NCBI RefSeq assembly: GCF_044142105.1
Contig: NZ_JBGTYM010000001.1
Span: 868,001-932,000, forward strand
Source: Pseudogemmobacter sp044142105
GTDB lineage: Bacteria; Pseudomonadota; Alphaproteobacteria; Rhodobacterales; Rhodobacteraceae
Length of the DNA stretch: 64,000 nt
Direction of reading: 5' to 3'
This document shows, in pieces, positions 8,813 through 16,973 of the stretch. The number at the start of each line of letters is the position of its first letter. The first letter of the stretch is position 1. The translations under genes and the position numbers were made by a program. The notes below the pieces were generated by a model. The model was not told the origin of the DNA. It did not search any database and saw only the letters and a program-made list of their open reading frames with translations.

Positions 8813-9738
8813 CCGGAACCGACACGACCCAGATCTTCAAGGATGCCGAGGCTGATCGCGGCTATCGGATCAAATGGTGGGCCAGCCGCAGCGCGATTTA
8901 TGGCGCGCTGATCCTCTGGGCGGTGATCTGCCTCTTCCCGATCTACTGGACCGCCACTACGAGCTTCAAGATGGCGCCGGATGTGATGAAGGGGAACATG
9001 GTTCCCTATGTCGATTTCGCGCCGAAATGGAAAGGCTGGGAATCGATCGGCCTGTCGCCCAAGACCATCGGTCAGGAAAGCACGGTGCGGGCCGAGTTCC
9101 TCAAGCGGTTCTGGAATTCCGCCATCGTGTCGCTGACCTCCTCGGCGCTGGCCGTGGCTCTGGGCAGCCTTGCCGCCTATGGCCTGTCGCGGTTTTCCTA
9201 CCGCTTCGGCTTCATGAAGAATTCGGATATCTCCTTCTTCTTCCTCTCGCAGCTGATCCTGCCGCCGGTCGTGCTGGCGCTGCCCTTCTTGGTGCTTTAC
9301 CGCGAGCTTGCGCTTCATGACACGCGGATCGGGTTGATCCTGCTTTATACGCTGTCGGTCCTGCCCATCGTCATCTGGATCATGAAGGACCAGTTCGCCA
9401 CCATCCCGACCGAGCTGGAAGAGGCGGCCCTGGTCGACGGCCTGTCGATCTGGGGGGCCTTCCTGACCATCATCCTGCCCATCGCGCTCCCTGGCATGGT
9501 CGCGGCCTTCATCCTGTCGCTGGTGCTGACCTGGAACGAATATTTCTTCGCGGCGCTGCTGACCTCGACCCATGCCAATACCTTACCCGTGATGGTCGCC
9601 AGCCAGACCGGCAGTCAGGGCATTTCCTGGTGGAGCATGGCGGCGCTGAGTTTCGCCGCGATCCTGCCGCTGATCGTGATCGGCGTGGCGCTGGAGCGCT
9701 ATATCATCAAGGGCATGGCGGCCGGTGCGGTGAAATAA
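8809..9738 (+). CDS. Sugar ABC transporter permease (MalG/UgpE type)
   Basis: Second permease subunit, 309 aa, six predicted membrane segments starting near residue 30 (IYGALILWAVICLFPIYW). The EAA loop is EEAALVDGLSIWGAFLTIIL (about residue 205). It starts at GTG 8809, overlapping the upstream permease stop in GTGA, which implies translational coupling. The frame is open far upstream (from 7903) only as a shadow of the first permease. It is the last gene of the two-permease unit and is followed by a convergent kinase gene. Confidence 0.92.
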   Translation: MTGTDTTQIFKDAEADRGYRIKWWASRSAIYGALILWAVICLFPIYWTATTSFKMAPDVMKGNMVPYVDFAPKWKGWESIGLSPKTIGQESTVRAEFLKRFWNSAIVSLTSSALAVALGSLAAYGLSRFSYRFGFMKNSDISFFFLSQLILPPVVLALPFLVLYRELALHDTRIGLILLYTLSVLPIVIWIMKDQFATIPTELEEAALVDGLSIWGAFLTIILPIALPGMVAAFILSLVLTWNEYFFAALLTSTHANTLPVMVASQTGSQGISWWSMAALSFAAILPLIVIGVALERYIIKGMAAGAVK

Positions 9739-9811
9739 GTCGGCCCGCGGCCCCCGCGGAAAGGGCGGCGGCCCTGGCGGGTATATTTGCAGCCAAAGTG
9801 ATGGGGCAGGC
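9739..9811. other. Convergent intergenic gap with inverted copy of the dispersed motif
   Basis: Between permease (+) and FGGY kinase (-). On the minus strand it reads CATCACTTTGGCTGCAAATA at about 9802-9783, resembling the CTTCATCTTGGCGCAAATAC motif at 61353. No strong hairpin with a T-tract is present. Confidence 0.35.
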
Positions 9812-11281
9812 CTAAAGCTCGGCGGAGATGTCCCGCGTCTGCGTGTAAAGCCTTTTCCACAAGGGATATTGCCGGTCATAGGCCGGGACCCTTTCCGCCT
9901 CGACCCGCCGCGCGACCGGGTTCCAGGTTGCGATATCAGCGGGCCTGGCGGCGCCGATGGCAAGGGCGGCCAGGAAGGCATCGCCGTAGCTGGCCCCGAT
10001 CGAGCGGGCGCAGAGCTCTTGCGGCAGGGCCGCAAAGTCCGAGGTCGCCTGCAACCACACCGCGTTTTGCACCCCACCACCCACGGCGCGCAGGCGGTCC
10101 GGCACGGCGTCAAGCTCTTGGTAGCAGTCCAGGATCTGCGCCGTGCCGGCCGCGATGCCCTCAAGCACGGCGCGATAGAGATCACCGCGCGTATGAGTCA
10201 GGTTCAGGCCGAAAAAGGCGCCTTTCGCCGCAGGATCATGCAGCGGCGTGCGCTCGCCCGAAAAATGCGGCAGGCACAGAAGGCCCTTCGCCCCCTTGGG
10301 GCTGGTCGCCGCCTCGGCGGCAAGGATGCCGAAATCCGCGCCGGGCGCCAGCGTGTCGCGGAACCAATGGGTCAGGGTGCCGCTTGTCGCCAGCCCCGCC
10401 ATCGAGCCATGCATGCCCGGAAACAGCCAGGGCGCATACCACAGCCGCGCGTCGCGCAGCGGCCGGTCGGTGACCATGATGGTGAAGATGGTCGAGCCAT
10501 ACATCACCATCATCTCGCCGGGGCTGGCCACGCCGACCGAGACCGCCTCGGCCGCCGCGTCGATCGTGCCGCAGGTGACGGGGATGCCCGCAGGCAGGCC
10601 GGTGGCGGCGGCGGCTTCGGCGGTGACGTGGCCCGCGATCTCGGTCGACCACATCAGGCGCGGCAGCCGATCCAGCGGCAGGATATCGACCAGCGCATCG
10701 GTCCAGCCCTGCTGTCGTACATCGTAAAGCGGCGCGAAATTGGCGGCGGTGTAGTGGTCGATCACATAGGCGCCGGTCAGCTTCCAGACCAGATAACTTG
10801 TCGAAGTCAGCACCATGGCGGTTTTTTCGAAGATCTCGGGCGAAGTGTCCCGCAGCCAGAGGATCTTTGGCCCCACGGCCTGAGAGGTCAGCGCATTGCC
10901 GCAGCTTGCGAAGATGCGCGCCTCGCCGATCTCGGCATTCAGCCGCGCAATCTGCGCGATGGCGCGGGTGTCGACACCGTACAAGACACCATTCGTCAAG
11001 GGCGCGCCGGTGGCATCGACCGGCAACATGCAGGGACCGATGGCGGAACAGGCGATGGCGGCGATCTCTTCTGCCCTGATGTCAGGAGTGGTAAGCAACG
11101 CGTTGGTGATGCTGACGAAATCGCCCCACCAATCTTCCTCTGCCCGGTGTTCCGCCCAGCCGGGCTGCGGCACCAGCATCTTGTGCGGATGGCGGGCCTC
11201 GGCGCGGATCGCACCGGTCTCATCGACCAGCACACCCTTGGATTCGAAGGTTCCGATATCAAGGCCAAGGAACAGCGTCAT
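9812..11281 (-). CDS. FGGY-family carbohydrate kinase
   Basis: Cytoplasmic kinase of the xylulokinase/gluconokinase superfamily, 489 aa. The N-terminal phosphate loop is GLDIGTFESKGVLVDETG (about residues 6-23), where DIGT is the ATPase motif. The sugar-side PGWAEHRAEEDWW follows near 42. The C-terminal domain has GSTIFTIM and the adenosine motif AVGGGVQNAVWLQ (about 400). The substrate (xylulose, ribulose, fuculose or a sugar acid) cannot be told by eye. It is the last gene of the BtpA - M42 - kinase unit and overlaps the M42 gene by 4 nt (ATGA). Confidence 0.9.
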   Translation of the reverse strand: MTLFLGLDIGTFESKGVLVDETGAIRAEARHPHKMLVPQPGWAEHRAEEDWWGDFVSITNALLTTPDIRAEEIAAIACSAIGPCMLPVDATGAPLTNGVLYGVDTRAIAQIARLNAEIGEARIFASCGNALTSQAVGPKILWLRDTSPEIFEKTAMVLTSTSYLVWKLTGAYVIDHYTAANFAPLYDVRQQGWTDALVDILPLDRLPRLMWSTEIAGHVTAEAAAATGLPAGIPVTCGTIDAAAEAVSVGVASPGEMMVMYGSTIFTIMVTDRPLRDARLWYAPWLFPGMHGSMAGLATSGTLTHWFRDTLAPGADFGILAAEAATSPKGAKGLLCLPHFSGERTPLHDPAAKGAFFGLNLTHTRGDLYRAVLEGIAAGTAQILDCYQELDAVPDRLRAVGGGVQNAVWLQATSDFAALPQELCARSIGASYGDAFLAALAIGAARPADIATWNPVARRVEAERVPAYDRQYPLWKRLYTQTRDISAEL

Positions 11282-12360
11282 GCGCCACGCTCCAGCTTCA
11301 GGTCGGGCCCTATGGCATCCAGCACCGCGCCCAAGAGGACGACAAGTCCTGATATGTCTTCAGGATCAACCACTTCCAGAGCGGAATGCGTGTAGCGCAT
11401 CGGGAAACCGACATCGAGGCAGGCCACACCCTGCGCGCCCAGGAACTGGACATAGGACAGGTCGGTCAGCGCGCCGGTATGGGCGCTGCGCTGCAAGGGC
11501 AGCCCGGCGCCCTGCGCCGCGTCCTCGACCAGCCGGACCAGGGCGGGATGCGGGATCACGCCATTCAGCGTGCCGCGCCCGTGAAAGGAATAGAGCGAGA
11601 TGCCGGGACCGCCGCCCAGCGTCACCTCGCCGCGCGCCGCCATATCCGGTGTGTCGCAGGCCAGCAGCAGGTCGATCTGCAGGGCGATATCGGGTGCGGC
11701 CGCCTGGGCCGCGGGCAGGACGCCGCGCAGGTTGTATTCCTCTTGCACCGACCAGACCAGCGTCAGGGGCGGGCCGGATTTGCCCTGCCGCGCCGCCGCC
11801 AGCGCCAGAAGCGCCGCACAGCCCGCCCGGTCATCAACCGAGGTGCCTGCGATACGGCCCTGCGCCAGATCCAGCACGCGGGGGGCGTAGCACACCGGAC
11901 AACCGATCTGAACTCCGGCGGCCAAGGCCTGGTCACGGCTTGAGAATCCGGCATCGACGTAAAGCTCTGCATAGGGCAGGACGCGGTATTTCTCCTCGGG
12001 CGTGGTGGCGTGATGCGACTTGTTGGCGATCACGGCGGGCAGGTCGCCCTGCGCGGTGCACAGAACCACCGCCTGCGCCGCCAGCGCGCGTTCCGGCACG
12101 CCGCCCAGCCGCTCCAGCCGGATCAGCCCGTCGGCCTCGATCTTGCGCACCACAAAGCCCAACTGGTCCATATGCGTGAAGATCATCACCCGCGGCAGGG
12201 CCGGATCGCCGGGCAGATCGCAGGACAGATTACCCAGCCGGTCCGACCGATGCGCCAGGCCCAGCCGGTCCAGATGGGCAGCGATGGCCGCCGCGACCCG
12301 ATCTTCATGGCCCGAGAGCCCGGGGATCAACATCAGCTCCTTCAGAATATCGCGGATCAT
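11278..12360 (-). CDS. M42-family metallohydrolase (FrvX/SgcX-like)
   Basis: Member of the M42 aminopeptidase / putative endoglucanase family, 360 aa. All expected metal and catalytic residues are visible: THMDQLGFVV (about residue 63), GTSVDDRAGC (about 178), the catalytic EE in WSVQEEYNLRG (about 210), CDTPDMA (about 233) and the C-terminal metal His in RYTHSALEVVD (about 322). M42 proteins cut N-terminal residues of peptides, but relatives in sugar operons (FrvX, SgcX of E. coli) have unproven substrates. Translationally coupled to the FGGY kinase and placed 61 bp after a BtpA/SgcQ gene, as in the E. coli sgc cluster, so a role in carbohydrate or glycoconjugate processing is likely. Confidence 0.88.
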   Translation of the reverse strand: MIRDILKELMLIPGLSGHEDRVAAAIAAHLDRLGLAHRSDRLGNLSCDLPGDPALPRVMIFTHMDQLGFVVRKIEADGLIRLERLGGVPERALAAQAVVLCTAQGDLPAVIANKSHHATTPEEKYRVLPYAELYVDAGFSSRDQALAAGVQIGCPVCYAPRVLDLAQGRIAGTSVDDRAGCAALLALAAARQGKSGPPLTLVWSVQEEYNLRGVLPAAQAAAPDIALQIDLLLACDTPDMAARGEVTLGGGPGISLYSFHGRGTLNGVIPHPALVRLVEDAAQGAGLPLQRSAHTGALTDLSYVQFLGAQGVACLDVGFPMRYTHSALEVVDPEDISGLVVLLGAVLDAIGPDLKLERGA

Positions 12361-12421
12361 CGGGCGCTTCCCGCAGCTTCCTTCGAAGGAGTTTGCGAAT
12401 TTCTTCCAATAACCTTGCCCA

Positions 12422-13231
12422 TCACCGCCCCCGCACCGCGCGCACCCGCTCCATGAAATCCTTGGCCCGGTCGGGATCGACCGCCGCCCAGGTATCGCCG
12501 CCCACCTTCAGGGCCGAGCCGACGATGCAGCCATCCGCCACGCGCAGCACATCGGCCACGGTCGCGTGCTTCACGCCGGTATTGGCCAGCACCGGCACCT
12601 GCGGCAGCGCGGCTTTCACCGCCTCAAGATCGCGCATCTCCGCCGCCTCGCCGGTGATGGCGCCCGAGACCAGAACCGCATCCGGGACCGAGGAAAACAC
12701 CGCAGACCGTGCCCGGTCCGCCAGAGGACGTGGATCAAGAGATCCCGCGAACTCGGCGGAAACATTGTACAATGTCGCCACACCGGAAATACCCAGCCGC
12801 GCCTGATAGCGTCGCGCCGCGCCCGCATCGGGTGCCCAGACGCCCATATCACTGGCATAGGTGCCGGTGAAAATCTCGCGCACGAAAGCGGCGCCCGTCG
12901 CCACGGCCAACGCCATGGTCGACATCGGATCCCATAGCACATTCACCCCGAAAGGCACGGTGATCTCGTCGCGTAACCGGCCGATCACCGCCGCCATCGT
13001 GGCGGTCGACGCGATATCGACCTTCAGTTCATAGGGCCGGTCATTTTCGTTGCCGAACATCACCGCATCAACGCCTGCCGCTTGAAGGGCACGCAGATCG
13101 GCCCTTGCGCCCGCGACGATGCCCTCCACCCCGGCTTTGGCATCATACAGCGGTGTGCCAGGCATCGCGCCAAGATGCACCATGGCAATAACAGGCTTAC
13201 CCGTCCCGAAAACGGCCTTGAAACGCGACAT
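12422..13231 (-). CDS. BtpA/SgcQ family protein
   Basis: TIM-barrel protein, 269 aa, the usual length. Family hallmarks are IAMVHLGAMPGTPLYD (about residues 16-31), GVDAVMFGNENDRPY (about 54-68), FGVNVLWDP (about 96) and AFVREIFTGTYASDMG (about 115-130). The name comes from cyanobacterial BtpA, linked to photosystem I accumulation; E. coli SgcQ sits in a sugar-uptake cluster. The enzymatic activity is not known to me. First gene of the minus unit with the M42 hydrolase and the FGGY kinase, divergent from the aldo-keto reductase, with a variant operator in the 89-bp gap. Confidence 0.88.
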   Translation of the reverse strand: MSRFKAVFGTGKPVIAMVHLGAMPGTPLYDAKAGVEGIVAGARADLRALQAAGVDAVMFGNENDRPYELKVDIASTATMAAVIGRLRDEITVPFGVNVLWDPMSTMALAVATGAAFVREIFTGTYASDMGVWAPDAGAARRYQARLGISGVATLYNVSAEFAGSLDPRPLADRARSAVFSSVPDAVLVSGAITGEAAEMRDLEAVKAALPQVPVLANTGVKHATVADVLRVADGCIVGSALKVGGDTWAAVDPDRAKDFMERVRAVRGR

Positions 13232-13292
13232 GTGATCCTCCCTGCTTCGACCACGCTAACGCGAAAGGGATTGGCCGGGAAGGGCTTGCACA

Positions 13293-13304
13293 CTAGCATG
13301 TCAG
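13293..13304. promoter_or_regulatory. Variant operator CTAGCATGTCAG, copy 3
   Basis: Matches CTAACATGTTAG at 10 of 12 positions. It lies in the gap between the divergent BtpA (start 13231) and aldo-keto reductase (start 13321) genes, 16 bp before the reductase ATG. Position and similarity suggest a weaker site of the same regulator. Confidence 0.55.
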
Positions 13305-13320
13305 CGACAGGGAGGCCGCG

Positions 13321-14343
13321 ATGCTGGCAACAAGACTATGGGACCGCCATGGCACGGGCGGGCTGCGCTTCACCGAGCTGGGTTTCGGCTCGGCCCCGAT
13401 CGGCAACCTGTTCCGCGCGGTCTCGGAAAGCGAGGCGCGCGAGACGCTGGATGCTGCCTGGGCGGGCGGCGTGCGGCATTATGATACGGCGCCGCTTTAC
13501 GGCCTGGGCCTGGCCGAGACGCGGCTGAACCCGTTCCTGCGCGGCAAGAACCGCAGCTCATATGTCCTGTCGTCAAAGGTCGGGCGCATCCTGCATGCGG
13601 TGCCGCCGGGCCAGGGTGATGGTGCCGGGAAATGGTTCGAGGTGCCCTCGCGGCGCGAGGAATATGATTACGGCCATGACGCCGTGCTGCGCAGCGTCGA
13701 GTTCAGCCTTGAACGGCTGGGGCTGGACCGCATCGACATCCTCTATGCCCATGATCTCGACCTTTTCAACCATGGCACGCCGCAGGCGCTGCAAGCGCGG
13801 CTCGACCAGTTCATGGCCGGCGGCTACCGCGCGCTGCTGCGCCTGCGTGACGAAGGCGTGATCGCGGGCTTCGGCGCCGGGATCAACGACTGGCAGCCGG
13901 GTCTGTGGCTGCTGGAGCGCGGCGATTTCGATCTTTTCCTGCTGGCCGGACGGTACACGCTGCTGGAACAAGAGAGCCTGCCCTTCATGGCGCTTGCCGC
14001 AAGCCGGGGCGTGGGTGTGGTGATCGGCGGGCCCTATAATTCCGGCATATTGGCACGCGGGCCGCATCCGGGGGCGACCTGGAATTACGGCCCGGCGCCG
14101 GAATGGGTGCTGGAGCGTGCGGCCCGCTTGCAGGCGCTCTGCACCGCCCATGGCACAAGGCTGATCGACGCCGCCTTCCGCTTTCCCCTGCTGCACCCCG
14201 CCGTGGTCAGTGTGATTCCGGGCGGACAAAGCCCGGCTGAGATGGCAGGCAATCTGCGCGCCGCGACGGCAGAGATCCCCGGGGATCTCTGGCGGGCCTT
14301 GCGCGACGAGGGGCTGATCGCGCCGGAGGCGCCGATCGGCTAA
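13321..14343 (+). CDS. Aldo/keto reductase, aldose-dehydrogenase-like
   Basis: NAD(P)-dependent (beta/alpha)8 oxidoreductase, 340 aa. The catalytic Asp/Tyr are in GVRHYDTAPLYGLG (about residues 54-67), the Lys in VLSSKVGRIL (about 83), and a catalytic-type His in DILYAHDLD (about 145). The layout LGFGSAPIGNLF...HYDTAPLYG is that of the group containing D-threo-aldose 1-dehydrogenase (L-fucose dehydrogenase) and pyridoxal 4-dehydrogenase. A role oxidising a free sugar to its lactone fits the FucU-type mutarotase of the locus. Well-placed ribosome-binding site (GGGAGG). It converges on the PfkB gene, their ends overlapping by 4 nt. Confidence 0.88.
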   Translation: MLATRLWDRHGTGGLRFTELGFGSAPIGNLFRAVSESEARETLDAAWAGGVRHYDTAPLYGLGLAETRLNPFLRGKNRSSYVLSSKVGRILHAVPPGQGDGAGKWFEVPSRREEYDYGHDAVLRSVEFSLERLGLDRIDILYAHDLDLFNHGTPQALQARLDQFMAGGYRALLRLRDEGVIAGFGAGINDWQPGLWLLERGDFDLFLLAGRYTLLEQESLPFMALAASRGVGVVIGGPYNSGILARGPHPGATWNYGPAPEWVLERAARLQALCTAHGTRLIDAAFRFPLLHPAVVSVIPGGQSPAEMAGNLRAATAEIPGDLWRALRDEGLIAPEAPIG

Positions 14344-15218
14344 TCCGCCAGTGCCCGCACCCGCGCCTCGGTGATCGTTTCGCGCCCCTCAGGCCCTGCC
14401 GCGACATGCAGCGCCGCTGCGGCCTGGCCAAAGCGGCTGGCGGCCTCAAGCCCGACGCCGCGCGCCCATTCCGCCGCCAGCGCGCCCACATACATGTCGC
14501 CCGCGCCATGGGTCGAGACGACCCGGGTCGGGAAGGCCGGTTGCACGAAGGACAAGGCCGCCACGCCGTCACCCCCCAGGGTCACGATCACCTCCTTCGG
14601 CCCCAGCTTGGCCAAAGCCTGCGCCGCAGCGCGCGGGCTGTGGGTTCCGCCCAGGAGCGCCGCCGCCTCGCCCCGGTTCACCACCAGAAGGTCGCACAGC
14701 GCCAGCAGCTCGGGCGACAGCGCACGCGCTGGGGCGGCATTTAGGATCACCCGCGCGCCCGCCCCTGCCGCCCGCCGCGCCAGCGCAAGGTTTGCCCCCT
14801 CGGGGATCTCGTTCTGCAAGACCAGCACCGACAGCCCTGCGGGGAACGTCACCTGCGCCGGATCGAAGACCAAATTTGCCGCCGAAACGATCACCGCGCC
14901 ATACGTCCCCTGCGGGTCAAGGATGGCGACAGACATGCCCGAGGCGCAGGGCACAGCCTGCACCGGCGCGTGATCCACCCCTGCCGCTTGCAGGGTCGCG
15001 CGCAGCACGGACGCGGCAGCATCCATGCCCACCGCACCCGCCATGATGACCCGCGCGCCCATCCGGGCCGCCGCCACCGCCTGATTGCCGCCCTTGCCGC
15101 CGAAAGCCTGCGTCACGCTGCTGCCCGTCACCGTCTCGTCCGGCGCGGGCAGATGCGGCGCCGCGACGATCGTATCCAGATGCAGCGAGCCCGCGACAAG
15201 GACGACCGGCCTAGCCAT
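14340..15218 (-). CDS. PfkB-family carbohydrate kinase
   Basis: Second ribokinase-type kinase of the locus, 292 aa. The N-terminal GGKGGNQAVAAARMGARV (about residues 36-53) and catalytic STHGAGDMYVGAL (about 233) are intact. The frame continues to 15290, but ATG 15218 begins the family-type N-terminus (MARPVVLVAGSLHLDTI) and overlaps the upstream isomerase gene by 8 nt, as expected in this tightly packed unit (gntR - isomerase - kinase). It presumably phosphorylates the isomerase product or a breakdown intermediate. Confidence 0.87.
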   Translation of the reverse strand: MARPVVLVAGSLHLDTIVAAPHLPAPDETVTGSSVTQAFGGKGGNQAVAAARMGARVIMAGAVGMDAAASVLRATLQAAGVDHAPVQAVPCASGMSVAILDPQGTYGAVIVSAANLVFDPAQVTFPAGLSVLVLQNEIPEGANLALARRAAGAGARVILNAAPARALSPELLALCDLLVVNRGEAAALLGGTHSPRAAAQALAKLGPKEVIVTLGGDGVAALSFVQPAFPTRVVSTHGAGDMYVGALAAEWARGVGLEAASRFGQAAAALHVAAGPEGRETITEARVRALAD

Positions 15219-16173
15219 AGAGCGTCCCCGTGACGATCCGGCTGACCGCCGCCGCATCCTGCCGGGCCTGCGCCTCGGCCAGAGCGGCATCTTGGGCCAA
15301 TCGCGCCGCCACCGCGCGCAGCCTCTCGGTCAGGCGGATGTTCTCGCGCGCCTCGTCCACTGGGTTCAGGCCGGAATGGTCGGGGAAAGTGTCGAAATAG
15401 ATCACCCCGTCATAGCCGCCGCGCATCAGCGCCACGAAAAGCTCGACCGTCTGCACCGGATGCACCGCGCCCGCCATCAACCCGTCATCGCGCTTGCCAT
15501 AGCCATCATTAAGATGGACCCCCAGGATGCGGCTGTGACGCAGCGCCATTTCGGCCGCCTGCGCGGGCATCTCTCCGGCATAAAGCACATGGGCGAAGTC
15601 CAGCGTCACCCCCAGATTGCGCCGGTCCAGATCGCGCAGCGCCAGAAGCGTGCTGGCCATATCGGGCATCAGAGCGAAGGCGCGCGGCTCGTTGGGCTTG
15701 TATTCGATTGCGATGTCCATCGCGGGCAGGTGGTCGGCCAGTTCGGCCAGGGCCGTCAGCGTCAGATCCCAGAGCCGGGCGTAGTCGACCTGAAATGCGT
15801 AGTCGAACCCGTCCTGCCCCATCCACAGCGTCATCACCTGCCCGCCCATCGCGGCACAGGCGTCGATGCCCTGTTTGGTCTGGTCGATGGCGGCGCGGCG
15901 CACCCTTGCCTCGGGATGGGTGAAGGCCCCCAGCCGGAAGCCGGGATCAGTGTAATAGCGCATGGCCAGCCCGTTCAGCGCCATGCCCTGATCGGCCAGC
16001 AGCCGCGACAGGCTTTCCGGGCTTTGCCCGTCGAAATGGTCGGGATAATTCAGGTCGGCCGCATCCAGCCCGCCCACCTGCCCCGCCGCCGCCAGCATCT
16101 GCGCAATCCCGCCGCCCCGCGTCTTGAAGGCGTTCAGCCTGGTGGCATAGCGGGGGCGGTTGAGCAATGTCAT
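15211..16173 (-). CDS. Sugar isomerase/epimerase, TIM barrel (AP-endonuclease-2 fold)
   Basis: Xylose-isomerase-like TIM-barrel protein, 320 aa. Probable metal ligands are Glu in IAIEYKPNEPRAF (about residue 158), Asp in TLDFAHVLYAG (about 192), His in GVHLNDGYGKRDDG (about 218) and Asp in GVIYFDTFPDHSG (about 260). The spacing resembles bacterial L-rhamnose isomerase / ketose epimerase relatives, so an aldose-ketose isomerase or a 3-epimerase is plausible. It lies between gntR (21 bp upstream) and the PfkB gene (8-nt overlap). The substrate is unresolved. Confidence 0.82.
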   Translation of the reverse strand: MTLLNRPRYATRLNAFKTRGGGIAQMLAAAGQVGGLDAADLNYPDHFDGQSPESLSRLLADQGMALNGLAMRYYTDPGFRLGAFTHPEARVRRAAIDQTKQGIDACAAMGGQVMTLWMGQDGFDYAFQVDYARLWDLTLTALAELADHLPAMDIAIEYKPNEPRAFALMPDMASTLLALRDLDRRNLGVTLDFAHVLYAGEMPAQAAEMALRHSRILGVHLNDGYGKRDDGLMAGAVHPVQTVELFVALMRGGYDGVIYFDTFPDHSGLNPVDEARENIRLTERLRAVAARLAQDAALAEAQARQDAAAVSRIVTGTLYG

Positions 16174-16194
16174 GGCAGGATCATCCCCAGCTGG

Positions 16195-16914
16195 TCATTT
16201 CCCCGGACGGAAAAGATCGGGCCGGTCGCGCTCCAGCGGTTCCAGATAGCGCAGAAGCTGCGACAGATGCAGCTTCACCGCCGCCCGCGCCGCCGCCGGA
16301 TCGCGCGATTCCAGGGCTGCAAGGATCGCCCGATGCTCCTCCAGCGTCGCCTCGACCCGGCCGGGCACCGGCAGGATCAGCTGCCGCGCCCGGTTCACAT
16401 GCAGCCAGGCAGTTTCCGACACCTGCGCCAGCTTGCGAAAGCCGGTGAAGGACAAAAGCAGCTCGTGCATCGCCGCATCAGACTGATAGAAGCCGGGGAT
16501 ATCGCCATCCCGAACCAAGGCCGCCTGGACCGTCAGATTGCGGCGCAGAAGCTGCAACTGCTCTTCCGTCACGGTGTCCGCCACCCGTTCGATCGCGGCC
16601 AGCTCGATCGCCTCGCGCAGAAAGACGCCCTCGCGGATCTCCTCCATCGAGAACCGCGCGACGAAAGTGCCCGCCTGCGGCACCACATCCACCAGCCCCT
16701 CGGCCGCCAGCCGCGCCACTGCATCCGAAACCGGGCTGCGGCTGACGCCCAGAGCCTCGCAGATCTCGGGCTTGCGCAGGATTTCTCCGGGTCCATAGAC
16801 CAAGGACAGGATCGCCTGGCGGAGGCATTGATAGACCCGTTGCCCCAAAGAGCCGACAAACCTGTCCAGCGGCATCAGGGCGCGCTGCGGTTCCACTTGA
16901 GAAGCGGGAGACAT
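16195..16914 (-). CDS. GntR-family transcriptional regulator, FadR/FCD type
   Basis: DNA-binding regulator, 239 aa. The N-terminal winged helix (about residues 15-85) contains KPEICEALGVSRSPVSDAVARL, the GntR recognition helix region. The C-terminal FCD helical domain (about 90-235) binds a ligand, with candidate metal-site residues in the FYQSDAAMHELLL region (about 140) and later His residues. FCD regulators normally repress sugar-acid or amino-acid catabolic genes until an inducer binds. Heads the unit with the isomerase and PfkB kinase. The CTAACATGTTAG operator lies just upstream, implying autoregulation. An ATG at 16926 is an alternative start but lies in the operator region; neither has a clear ribosome-binding site. 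Confidence 0.9.
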   Translation of the reverse strand: MSPASQVEPQRALMPLDRFVGSLGQRVYQCLRQAILSLVYGPGEILRKPEICEALGVSRSPVSDAVARLAAEGLVDVVPQAGTFVARFSMEEIREGVFLREAIELAAIERVADTVTEEQLQLLRRNLTVQAALVRDGDIPGFYQSDAAMHELLLSFTGFRKLAQVSETAWLHVNRARQLILPVPGRVEATLEEHRAILAALESRDPAAARAAVKLHLSQLLRYLEPLERDRPDLFRPGK

Positions 16915-16920
16915 CGGCTG

Positions 16921-16939
16921 TAACATGCTAACATGTTAG
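16921..16939. promoter_or_regulatory. Operator CTAACATGTTAG with extra half-site, copy 4
   Basis: A perfect palindrome at 16928-16939, preceded by another TAACATG (16921-16927), giving a one-and-a-half site. It is located in the short gap between gntR (-) and the UxaA gene (+), so it can control both. The strongest match is thus beside the regulator gene itself, the classic layout for an autoregulated GntR protein. Confidence 0.78.
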
Positions 16940-16973
16940 GCGAACGCAGTCGCCTGTCAAGAAAGGGGACAAG

